Source of the DNA: Camillea tinctor
Taxonomy: Eukaryota > Ascomycota > Sordariomycetes > Xylariales > Xylariaceae
Assembly (NCBI GenBank): GCA_022578605.1
Contig: MU394064.1
Coordinates: forward strand, 124,001-188,000
Length of the DNA stretch: 64,000 nt
Reading direction: 5' to 3'
Both the position numbers and the translations under genes were made by a program. Below the pieces are notes generated by a model. That model saw nothing but the letters and a program-made list of their open reading frames with translations, searched no databases and was not told where the DNA came from. Positions 1 to 10,303 of this stretch are shown here, piece after piece (positions within the stretch are counted from its first letter, which is position 1; the number at the start of each line of letters is the position of its first letter).

Positions 1-446
1 CACCCTTGGCGACGCCAACACCCTATCGGCGGCGTTTATCGTCGCCTCGTCACTTGCAACACAATAAGTGTATAAAAGTCAGCCATAGTTCTCTTATAGT
101 CACTCGTTCTTTAGCTATCAATCTAAGGCTTTATTTTCTCTTTGAAATTCAATAGCGAAGGTCCCGTAAACCCCTCTAACGAGCATATATTATAAATATC
201 TTGAACCAATCTCGCCTTATTGCATACCTTAAAGTCACGACAACCTAGTACGTGACCTACCTAGCCCACACCTACGAGGGCTCGTCTTACATCATAGTAC
301 CGAATTACTATAACATAGTAATGGATGAATAAAAAAAATATAGTGAGTAAGGAATTCGCTCAATCAAGAATTGAGTGTTGGTTTAAAGAAATTAACTATA
401 GATTGATTCAGTAGCCGAGAAATCTAGACAAAAAATTGAAGTTGAA
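1..446. other. Left-edge intergenic DNA, possible tail of a truncated gene
   Basis: Positions 2-67 on the plus strand stay open to a TAA and would encode a tail ending GDANTLSAAFIVASSLATQ, which looks coding-like but is too short to identify. The rest, about 70-446, is AT-rich and holds nothing I recognise. It could be the 3' end and untranslated region of a gene lying outside the window. Confidence 0.25.
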
Positions 447-517
447 GGTCGACCTGGGAATCGAACCCAGATTAGCGGAATCAAAATCCGCTGTGATAAC
501 CATTACACTAGTCAACC
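447..517 (-). tRNA. tRNA-Gln (anticodon UUG)
   Basis: On the minus strand the 71-nt stretch folds as a complete intronless tRNA. The acceptor stem is GGTTGAC paired with GTCGACC, with one T-G wobble. The anticodon stem is GCGGA/TCCGC around the loop TTTTGAT, giving anticodon TTG, which reads CAA glutamine codons. The T arm is CTGGG-TTCGATT-CCCAG with the classic TTCGA. The D arm has GGTT. No CCA is encoded, as expected for a eukaryote. Confidence 0.95.
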
Positions 518-876
518 AATGAATGATACGTTCCACTGTTATGTTAATTGAGCTTATAACACATTGCTCAAAGACAATTTAAGTCATAATTGGCTGGCTT
601 TGTGGATCGGCTAATGCACGTCCTTTAACGCCTTTAGCGCGTCTATACGTTGGGCTACCAGTACTAGTATGCCTCAGGTGTAAAGCGCGTCTCCCTAGTT
701 ATCCCCATATTCCCCCCTTTTTGGCAATCAACTTGCCCACAACTCCTCTAATAATAACCTCCTCTATCTTCAGACTTCTCCACATACCCGAACAAGCGTG
801 TTGTTAGGCAATTCCTATTACATAACCTACTACCTATATTCCACCCAGTGTACCATCCACCTCCACCATAATAACC
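518..876. other. Intergenic, upstream of the zinc-finger gene
   Basis: This 359-bp gap separates the tRNA from the C2H2 gene and should contain that gene's promoter and leader. It has pyrimidine-rich tracts around 710-790 just upstream of the start codon. I see no clear TATA box or other gene. Confidence 0.5.
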
Positions 877-1938
877 ATGAGCTACCTATTCGAGTGTGGG
901 ACCTGCTGGAAGAGCTTCGGAGGAGGATGGCGAGCCCGTGAACAACACCTCCGATCCACCGGTCACCGAGCCCCCGCGTTCGAGTGCGACACCTGCGCCC
1001 GTCATTTTGGTTCCGAGACAGCCCGGTGGCAGCACATGAACGACTTGAACCATTTCTCGCATGAGTGTTCTATATGCGACGAGACATGGCCGACGGAAGA
1101 GCAACAGATCGACCATGAGCACCACGAGCACAACTTCTGTGGTGAATGTTCGAGGACATTCCAAAACTACAACAACCTCAAGATGGTACGTATATATATT
1201 TATAATATCCCTTACCTAGTTCCTTACTTGCCCCTATATCTACCTACCTACTTCGGTGTCTATGTGGATGTGAAGGATACCCAAACGTACACTTATACTC
1301 CTTGTGAACAACAGCACCTCAATTCCAGAATTCACCGCGGTCAGAATGTCCAATGCCCCTTTTGCCAGAACAACTTTTCAACAGCCACCGGCCTCACATA
1401 CCACCTGGAGACGGGCTCGTGCTCAAGCGCCGCAAACGTGAACCGTGATGTCCTTTACAAGTTTGTCCGCAGCAAGGACCCCGGGGGCATGATGACCAAG
1501 AACCTCATCGGTTGGACGGGATCGTCACAGTACGAGGCTAACGACCGCTCGTACAACTGGTATCGTGAAGGTTATGAGTGCTATCTCTGCCATCGACTGT
1601 TTAGCAATTTGCACAGTCTAAACCAGCACCTGAATTCCCCTACTCGTAAGCCCCGCGCTATCTCGTTTTTCCTCATTTCTTTAACAAGTGCAAAAAAAGA
1701 GGAAAGAAAAGGGAAAAGGAAAAGAGAAAAAGAAAAAGATACATGAACTAACAATGTGATACTTGAAGACCAGGAGTCCTTGTATCACTGTCCGAAGCCG
1801 GCTTGTAGAAAGGAGTTCAAGACGCTGGCCGCGATCATCAATCATCTCGAAAGCGAAGCATGTGGCTGCACTCGGTTTGAGAATGTTCAGAAAAGCATCC
1901 AGAACGTCATTAGCAGCAACAGGATGCTTGAGTTCTAA
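877..1938 (+). CDS. C2H2 zinc-finger protein with seven fingers
   Basis: Model of three exons: 877-1185, 1315-1645, 1769-1938 (269 aa). Intron 1 starts GTACGT and ends CAG; intron 2 starts GTAAGC, has a CTAAC branch site and ends AAG. Both splices restore a finger: CGECSRTF...LKM joins HLNSRIH, and CYLCHRLF...HLNSPT joins H. Seven finger-like units fill nearly the whole protein, starting FECGTC, FECDTC, HECSIC, NFCGEC, VQCPFC, YECYLC and YHCPKPAC. The fifth and seventh end in Cys instead of His (C2HC). No other domain is visible. Such proteins usually bind nucleic acid in the nucleus, but the target here is unknown. Intron 1 is 129 bp, a multiple of three without a stop, so its retention would insert 43 residues in the fourth finger. 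It converges on the amidase gene. Confidence 0.88.
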
Positions 1939-2254
1939 GACCATATATTCATGGCAATTGAGCATTTCTCAATTATTCGGGGGCTTATATGAGACGGAAC
2001 CCCCATTGGGAATTAGCAAGCGACGGCGTAGGTATGTATTAGGTGCTAAATATAGTGTACGGGTTACACATGCACGCGACGGTCTCTTTATTATGGTGTT
2101 TATTGTATTTGAGCTTTACTATTCGTATAGTTTTTTACTAGGTAAATTGGTGTCATAATTAGGTACATTACATAGTTTAGGTCAGATTGCCAACAGTGGA
2201 GATCCATTACCCAAGAGCAACGTTCACTTCCTTCTTGGCTTAGCCATCACTACT
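1939..2254. other. Convergent intergenic gap
   Basis: This is the 316-bp region between the stop of the plus-strand zinc-finger gene and the stop of the minus-strand amidase. It is AT-rich and probably holds both 3' untranslated regions. No separate gene is seen. Confidence 0.5.
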
Positions 2255-4415
2255 CTATTCTTTTCCACTCAGAAACGCCGATGGGGGGATCCTCGGCGGG
2301 AAACTAGCCTCGAAAGCACTTTGCAATGTTATCAATGTCACCTCGCTTCTAGCAATTGCTGCTAGTCCAATCGGCCTGCCATTGTAATCGATATAGCCAA
2401 GGGGCAAAGAACACGATGGGAGCCCTTGCGTGCGTCAGGTTTATGCATAGGGAATATATGTAAGAATGAAAATAGAAACGAATAAGACAATGTAGAACAA
2501 TCATAAAATAATAGATTAGTGAAAGAAAAGGGCTGCGTACCAGAGGCTGCAGAATATCTGCTAAATGAGCTGTCCGCAGGGCCAACGATGACATCTATAT
2601 CGTACTTGTCAAGTGCATCTTGTACGGTCTGTCCCACCGTGGTAATGTGCTCCATAAGCTTTCGACGTCGATCGGAAGAATGGTCAACTATTATCGAGCG
2701 TTCAAGGAATTCTTGGTTCGGATACTCTGACGAAATCAGCGAACAATAGCAAGCCACGGTTAACGGTATGCACCCATACCAGTTGGAAGCACCAGATCTG
2801 CATGAGCCCTATTCCAACGAACTAGCTCCTTAGCTGACGCTACTTGAGAATTCTTGGTGCCGCTGAGGTAATTGTCGAAATCAAGCTCGAAGTCCTCCAC
2901 TTACTTATTGTTAGTGATTAGTAAATAGTTCTCAAGATTAAATCAAGCATTACCCATTAGTTCAACAACAGCACTTGTTCCTTCGTACTCGAAATCTGTA
3001 ATAGGCCTAAGGCTAACATCTTGATGGTATTCCAACGCAAGGTCTTTGATACGCTCGTATCCTCGAAGTGTAGCGGTTCTCTGCCCATCCTTTAGTGTTA
3101 CTTGAGGAAGAAAAGGGGAATATGCCGAACTTCTGTTGTCTTACGATTTGTTCTACTGCCTCCGGTATATACGTCTGAAGTGGTTCGCTAGAATGGAATA
3201 TCGCCGGGTCCAACGTGCCAACTCGTAACTGCTTCCAGCCCGCCTCACCTTTCATGGCGGTAGCGTATCCCCCTAAGGGGGCGTCTGGTCTACCATCGCC
3301 AACGAGCACAGTGAGCAGATCGGCAGTGTCCTTGACTGTAGTGCACATAGGGCCAGCAATGTCTAGGTGCTGGCTGATAGGTATGATACCCTCGTTAGGG
3401 ATTGAACCTAGACTTGCTTTGATCGTGTACAAAGACTGCCGTGTAGACGGTGAGATCAGGGACCCCTCAGTCTCGGTGCCAATAGCCATGGGAGCGAAAC
3501 CCGCAGCCACTGCTATACCGCTCCCGGATGAGGATCCCCCGGGGCTCTGGCGGCATGTGTCAACGGTTGTATAACAACAGGCATAGGAAGATGAATATCA
3601 ATACACTGTGGCCGCCCAACCCATCGGTGTAATCTATTCCCCCTCGGATATAGGGATTCTGAGACTGCCCGTGGAGAGCCGACCAGCCGCATCGTATGCC
3701 AGTCCCTCTGAGCTCATATATTAATTAGTTGTGGTGTTTTAGTTTGGGAAATTATAGCATGACGTACTTAAAGTACATCATTTCCTATATTTAATTAGCG
3801 TTAATTGACCAGACACAGGTGAGAACACTTCCTAGATACTCACCGACAGAGTAGTTTTGCCCATGATAATAGCGCCGGCTTCGAGCAGCTAGAGTCTCTT
3901 AGCCAGGGCCGCATACTGGCTTGGTTCAATGAATACAAACCCTATCCACAATAGGAGCATTCCTAACGGTCGTCGATCCAACAAGAGCGAGATTGCCCCC
4001 AGTATTGTCCATACCCATACTTGGATCTGTCCCTACATTATCCTGGGGCTGGTTAAGCTTCTAAAACAAGAATAATGGTGAGAGGAAAGATGATTACTTT
4101 TAAGAGTATAGGGATCCCGTGTAGAGGACTAAGAACCCTACCGCTTACTCTCTGAGAATCAAGAGCTTTCGCCTGGTCGATAGCCCCAGGAGCAAGTTGG
4201 TAAACGGCCTTGAGATAGCCATTGTAGTTCATGATTTGACGGTAATACTCGTTCAGTATTTCAACGCTCGTGAGTTTTCCTGCGGTCAACATGTCCTGAA
4301 GCACTGAAGCAGAAGTCGTCATTGGATCGAATTTAGAGTCGCCTTCATTTACAGGTGGTATCCATCCTGCGAGATGGGCTCTGCCAAATTTCCCTTGGCC
4401 CACATCGATAGACAT
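2255..4415 (-). CDS. Amidase-signature family amidase, apparently frameshifted
   Basis: Eight exons on the minus strand: 4098-4415, 3941-4042, 3888-3844, 3605-3712, 2954-3546, 2780-2899, 2541-2726, 2255-2424, with introns of 52-131 bp. The product, about 547 aa, hydrolyses amide bonds with a Ser-cisSer-Lys triad in this family. Visible elements: HGIPILLKDN with the catalytic Lys at the exon 1/2 join, then GGHS joined to SPGGSSSGSG with the two serines, and the C-terminal PLGYIDYNGRPIGLA. Exon 5 carries one base too many: the frame of VRQQKFG (about 3125) and of the downstream FLPQVTLKDGQRT differ by one, and no sensible intron repairs this. The usual SELRG also lacks its Glu at the intron 3 acceptor (3713). 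It may therefore be a recent pseudogene, or the extra base may be a sequencing error. The in-frame TAG at 3889-3891 is an intron acceptor, not a stop. Confidence 0.8.
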
Positions 4416-5303
4416 TTTGGAACAAAGCGTATAGAGGTTAGAGCCTTGGAGCGGATCGATCTCGAAGGTGGGTGCTAGCGGTGTTGATAAATAGGGTTAA
4501 AAGTCTTGGGGGGTTGATCGAGGCAGATCGGTCATAGCTAACACGTTTGTCCAAATAAGGAATGTAGTAAATTACAGAGAGATAAAAGACCCCGCAAGTT
4601 TGATCCGGGAGCGGAGATCCCCTTTTTATCTTCATAGTGGCGCACAATGGAAAGCTACATATACTACAGAGCACATAACTTTGGAATATTCTTAGAAATG
4701 CAACAGCCCTTATTCACCATATTATGAAGGAACATTTGCCTCTAGTACATGTTCTAAAGAACTTCAACTTTCATATTATCGTATATATATATACTCTTTC
4801 ATTAGCACATGGGTATATATCAAATTTGTGATATAAGTGGTAGTCCATATATTTCAGGTTGTTGGTCTACTTGGCTCGTATCCCTAGCCTAGAGAACCTT
4901 ATCTGCCGTGTAAGTAAGTATGTATAGTTCACAGTTATTAGAACCTGGTGGTGATATTTGGGCTAGTCCGTGTAATCGCACAATCACAATCTATATATCG
5001 TCACATTTACTTTAGGATCGAAGAACTGGAGGAAGCATTTCTTAACGTAATTCTCACTAGAAGCTTCTGTTATGCACAATCCGGCTCAAAGCATCTTATC
5101 TATTTATAGAGGATAGATTATTATATCTAATTATGGTATTCATCTGCCTACTTATTTAACACATTTACATTGGGAAGAAATGTGACAATTTCCGACCTAA
5201 GAACTCCTAACCCTAAGAACCATATAAACTGACCATGGTATCTTTACACAGCTAAACCTCAAAATTCACAGACAAACCCCCCTTTCCAGTATTAAATCAT
5301 GGT
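4416..5303. other. Intergenic, upstream of the amidase
   Basis: This 888-bp AT-rich gap lies between the amidase start (minus strand) and the stop of the next minus-strand gene. It contains TA-rich stretches near 4780-4800 and 5090-5160. The first 250 bp should contain the amidase promoter. No gene is visible. Confidence 0.5.
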
Positions 5304-7168
5304 CTACGATTGCTCGGCTAGAGCGAACGTCTTGTGATGCTTGCTAGTCATCTCCCCGGCCTTCGGCTTCCTCTCAACTAAGGCTCCTACCCCAGTGAGG
5401 CAAGGCCGGCCCTTGCCGCCCAGATTGTTTTTAGGCCGGTAGCTTGGATCATTCTCCAGCTTCCAGCTCACGAAATCGTGGAAGACGGCATCGGCAGGGA
5501 TGTCGCGCGTGCTACCCATATTGGGACGCATGCGTTCGTAGTAAAATCGGTAATTCTGGTCGATCTCCCATCGCGCCATGAAGGGCAGCCACTCTATAAA
5601 AGAGAAGGGGTGTTAGATATTCCAATCCCATTATTGGCACTTTGTGCCATTCGTTTCAGATGTGTCAACTTACCCATCAAGTTCCAAAGCATAACTCTTA
5701 TCAAGCCCAGGCCACCGAGGACCCGCAGAGTGTCGTGAGCTGGCGCTTTGAAAGCCTGGCTCTCCTTGAAGCAGTTGAAGTTGGTCTCAAACCCGTCGAG
5801 CCGTTTGCTCCACTTGAGCGCCGACCAGGGATCCCGCCTTCCCACTTCCTTGACCTCGTTGATCATCCAGTGTAGCGCGACGTCGCTCATCTGGTATGGA
5901 TCTGCCCAGTTGTCGCCCGACGCGTTGCCCGGCTTGGAGCTGTTGAAGATGCGCTTGATATAAGCCCACCACGATTCTTGCTTGTTCGGGGGATTGGGAT
6001 CGGGTGCTGGCCACCCCCCGCCGATGTCGCCATGGTTACCTGGGAACCTATATGCATTATCAATTAGGTTAGTATCATGTGGCGTCTAGTGTTAAGGGGT
6101 AATTGGTAAATCTCACCAGACTTCCTTGATATCTTCATCATTGTACCTCGCGCTTGGGTGTCGGGTGTCCTGAGCCAACAGAGCCGCCTTGAATTTGACG
6201 CGCCTCTCATCAATGGCCACGGCGTGTCTGACGTGCTTTGCTGTCCCGATGACAGAAACAGGAGGTGGGGTTTGGCCGAACGGTCCCTCAAGAACTTTCA
6301 CGCTACTAACACAATCGAATAGACCGAGGAAGTGGACCTTTACGCCAGTGTAAACCCGATCCGTCTCGTCCGAGGGGGACTCAACCTCTTCGCGGCGACA
6401 AAAGGTCTCGGTAAAAGCTCTAAGCTTGTTGCGCCTAGCCTGGTTTTCATCCAACAGATGGCTCCCTTTTCCGTCCACATGGTCTTCAGAACAACCATCA
6501 TTAGTCTCCGGTAATAAAGACTCCGCTTCGGCTGCATCATAGTTAAGCACGCCGTTGGCAACCGCCTTTAAGCCACCCAAGCTAAGCGATGCCGAGCTGC
6601 CGTTGCTCTTCTCTTCTTCGTACTTCACCTTTCCTTGTTCGTACTCCTGGTATAATTGGTACGCGAAGGGGACCATCTCCTCATTTCCCTTCGAAAGGAG
6701 ACCGACCGTGTTAATCATGCGGGAGAGGAAGCGAGCAGTAAACGCGCCCCTAGAGAAACCGAACATGTAGATCTTGTCGCCCTTGTCGTAGTAACGCATT
6801 ATGAATCTGTAACCGGCGATGACGTGGGCATCAAATGTGGTGGCGAAGCCTTGGTCAATAGTTTTTGAAAACTTTCGTCGAAGAGTTCCTATGAAGCTTT
6901 GGTTGATCGAGCCTGAGCCGATATCATAAGTGCCGATGCCAGCTACGAAACGTTAGTCACTATCAGTGGTCCAGAGGATACTCTTCGGGGAGAACCGACT
7001 CTGGTAGTAATGGAACTGGTCTTCTGAGTCTCTGTCCAGCTTATCGTAAATCTTTACGACATTTGTGTCAGCAGTGCTACCACTGAAGGTGTTACCAGTT
7101 CCATCGAAGCAAAGGACTAGCTTCTTAGGAGTCTTCTTGCTCGTAGTATCTGCCGTCGAGTGTGGCAT
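5304..7168 (-). CDS. DUF2235 alpha/beta-hydrolase, copy 1
   Basis: Four exons: 7000-7168, 6117-6942, 5674-6047, 5304-5593 (552 aa), with introns of 57, 69 and 80 bp. DUF2235 (T6SS phospholipase effector Tle1-like catalytic domain family) proteins are serine hydrolases, many of unknown substrate in fungi. The family start is clear: [16 protein letters not shown], then HYYQTGIGTY across the first splice, and the nucleophile elbow [11 protein letters not shown]. Further conserved blocks are [13 protein letters not shown] and [15 protein letters not shown] across the second splice, where the Asp and His of the triad are expected. The C-terminal part has WNLMEWLPF across the third splice. The start at 7168 follows the first in-frame ATG (MPHSTADTT). 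No signal peptide or membrane segment is visible. A second member lies at 32242-34407. Confidence 0.92.
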
Positions 7169-9146
7169 TTTCACCAGTCAGTTGGAAGCTTAAATTTGAT
7201 CTCTTCAGGATTGGGAATAAGTGGAATATTTGCGAATATTGTAGAAGAGAAATTTGGAAAAGGAGCGAAATTCGACATCTTTATACATCACTTCACCCTA
7301 TATATTTAGCATTAGCTTACGCCGTGTTCCTCTTTCGACTAAAAATATACCGAGGGTAAATCTCACCAGTGACTTATACGCCAGTCCAGATTACACGGCA
7401 TGAAATCTGCGTGATGCTTCAATGTTCTCCATTGGATTGCTTCTGAGAACTATGGGGGTTGCGTGGCACGTACGATTGGGCGTTCTAGACCCAGAAGGGG
7501 AACGATGATTAGATTCGATCACAGAGTGACAAATCACACTAAATTAAAGTGCCTAGTACAAAGGTGAACAGATAGTAAGGCTAACAGTGGAAATGAGACA
7601 TCTTCAATGTTCCTATTTGTTAGAACTAAGATATCTCGCGCCTCACTCCGGCGGACTTATAAGGTATGGTTTTCAGCTCGAGTTCCAGACAGCCAGCCAC
7701 AAAAGGACACTACGTTGAATAGCTAGGTACACATATCGCCTACCCCGATGGTATGGTGTAGTTAGTAGATGAGTTAGCCGCAGGATCGCAAGTTTATTCT
7801 ATCTCACAATTCAATGGAGGTTACAACATGATTCAAAGTCCCAGGATTGTCATGAAGAGGAAATATTTTGTTCAATATCTATAAGAAATATATGAAACAC
7901 ATATGCATTGGTTGTACAATATAGACCCAAATAGATAGCTATGGCTATCCCGAAAGCTTGGTATATTGACTATAGCCTTTCCGGTATAGCCTATTGATAG
8001 CCTATTCAGCACAGATGAAACACTTCCTATATCGAGAAAGGGGCGATATTAGCCCCTATTAGCTTCCGCGTCTAGTAATCCACTAAGATCGACCAAAATC
8101 GCTACATCTTGCCCGGTATTATCTAGCTTGACCTCTAGCTTCTGGTGTTCCTTATGAAGAAGTCTCAGTAACTACATGAGAAGAATGCCTAGAACTATTA
8201 CCAGCAACAGGACTAGCCTTATGCCTCTGTCGCTGTATCACGCTCAATTATGTGGTCAAAAGACTAACCACGCGGGAACTATCTGGTCTAGAACACGGGC
8301 TGTATCCCCAAAATTACTCCCGTTCCCCTTTAGTGTCCGGGGGCTCGGAATAATGCGCCTCTGGAGAATACATGTATAATTGATTTCCAAATAAGGTGTA
8401 TTCCACGTGGAATTAGGTTTTTTCTTAAATAATAATATCTTTAAACTCTGCCCAAACTCACGAGGGATTGGGAAGCGCAACTCCCCACACTTTTCCTTGG
8501 AATCTATAGTTATATTTCTAGTTGAACGTGCCGAGCCTATTCACAGCTTCCTTCGTGTGTCTAGCAGCTTTGAAAAAACTCATATCCTTGGCTGAACTGA
8601 ATGTCTTGTGCTAAACCCTTAGCTCGAATGTCTGGGTACTCACAATCATATTCTCTGAGAAGGTCCATGCCTTTGGCTTGCGAATCGCCGCATAGTTAAA
8701 CGATACCTTAAGGAACTTATGTTCGTATTCCTTGGTTAAGGTAGATAGCTCTAAGGCTATCGTCATACCCCTTACATCTACTCCCTATATGCATACGCAC
8801 GGCCACGGCCGGCACCTGGAGGCCTCTTACAAAGCTAGCACATGGTAGTGTCAGTGCTGGTCGAGAACCTTGTGTCAAAGTTTGAGTATTTAACTTCTTG
8901 CCCTGCCAATTACCTAGATAGGTATTATTTTCTACGATGGAATCCATCTGTTCTCTTTGATGAAAAGGCTAGCATGTAGGTATCACAATTCCTGATCATT
9001 ATAGTGAGGTTGAAGATGATGAAACTAAAACTCCTATATTATCCATCTGGCTTGTCACCACGATGGTACTTATTCAAGGATGTCACCCTCAATAGTGTGC
9101 ATATAAATCACAGGATTCGATAGCAAGTCCATCCGCTATAAGCCAC
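7169..9146. other. Gene-poor intergenic region
   Basis: About 2 kb between the DUF2235 start and the stop of the prolyl-iminopeptidase-like gene, both on the minus strand. It is AT-rich with scattered short frames. The only coding-like stretch I can point to is a 51-codon minus-strand frame at 8611-8766. The rest, including the repeated AGCCTATTGATAGCC-like text near 7970-8010, shows no recognisable element. Confidence 0.45.
8611..8766 (-). CDS. Possible 51-residue ORF, coding-like relic
   Basis: A minus-strand ATG at 8766 opens a 51-codon frame to a TAG at 8611-8613. It contains LTKEYEHKFLKVSFNYAAIR, whose composition looks like a real protein segment. The upstream frame is interrupted by stops and I see no convincing splice sites, so this may be a surviving piece of a decayed gene. 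I do not recognise the family. Confidence 0.2.
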   Translation of the reverse strand: MTIALELSTLTKEYEHKFLKVSFNYAAIRKPKAWTFSENMIVSTQTFELRV

Positions 9147-10303
9147 TCAAGTCTCCAAAAAGCTTCTCACATGCATCATGTACTTTTCGCGCTGATCAAC
9201 GTGAGAGAAATGAGCTGCATTATCTAGCACAATCCACTTGACTTTGTTAATGTGCTTGAAAAGCGGTTGCATGGCCACATCCTGTGCCTCATCGTCCGCT
9301 CCGTTTATCAACAGTGTCGGGACGGCTATCTTATCCAATAGTGGAATGCTGGTCCAGTTACGAAGCGACCCAGAACAGTGAAGCTCACTTGGTCCGAACC
9401 TATGACTGTTAGTATCTAAGTTTCTCGTTTCATAGTTGTAAATCAATGCGTTCCGCTTACATCGTCCCGTATGTTGTCGAGTCCTTCGTGAGCCACTCCA
9501 GCGCAGCTCGGATTTCTTTCGCAGGCCATGGTTCATACAAGCTAAGGTGTCTCTTGTAAAATACTTGCACTGCAGCCTCGTATTCTGGGCTCTCGAAGTC
9601 TTGTTTTTCCTCAGCCTGATCAAGTGCAGCCTGGACATCTAGTGGCAGCTGCTTTTTTAGGTTGGCGACACCTATCATATATGCTTCCATACTCGCTAAG
9701 CTGTTGGAGATGATCAGAGACTGGAGATTCGTCGCGTTAGATGTCGCTGCCCACTCAATCGCGAGCACTATAAGATAAATGGTCAGTAATCACTATATTA
9801 AGCAGCCTCCTTTTTATTGATATTGTGACTCGGAAGTTAAATCTCATATAGGTACCTAGCTATAATAGCTAACATCTCATCCCTGAGGCAAGTGGAAAGG
9901 GGTAATAATAAAAGACTTCCCGAAAAAGAAATCACTTACTGCCACCCCATGAATGCCCGTACAAACTAATAGGCCGTTGTGCCAGGCCCAGGTGAGAAAT
10001 AAGATTTCCCAGCTCATTTTTGAACAGATCCACAGTCCAAAAGTGCTCGTCGCCTGCTTTCTCGGGCAAGTGTGTGGACCGCCCGTTTCCGATCTGGTCA
10101 TAAAATACGAGAGGTACTAACGGTGCAAGGTCAGTTAAAGGTAGCAAGTAGTCATGGCATGCCCCAGGCCCTCCGTGTAGGATAATCAATGGCGTTTTGC
10201 TGGTTTCTTCCAGGTTGCCAATAACTTTGTACCAGGTTTGGCATGGCTCGGATAAGCCTGGTACCCTGAATTCCGCAGTCCCTTCTGTCATGTTAATCAG
10301 CAT
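9147..10303 (-). CDS. Prolyl-iminopeptidase-like alpha/beta hydrolase (S33)
   Basis: Three exons: 9940-10303, 9461-9767, 9147-9399 (307 aa), with introns of 172 and 61 bp. Family S33 proline iminopeptidases and related L-amino-acid amidases remove N-terminal proline or act on small amides in the cytosol. Supporting motifs: HGGPGACHDY (oxyanion hole), YDQIGNGRS, the nucleophile elbow GHSWGG joined to MLAIEWA at the first splice, the acid in LLINGADDE and the catalytic His in NAAHFSHVD. The order and the length of about 300 aa match the family. There is no signal peptide. The start is either the ATG at 10303 (MLINMTEGT) or at 10291; I used the longer one. The exact substrate cannot be told from sequence. 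Confidence 0.92.

Noticed and set aside
3889..3891. In-frame TAG in the amidase as a nonsense mutation
   Set aside because: It is the 3' end of a 52-bp intron; splicing gives IVDRLLEAGAIIMGKTTLS without a stop.
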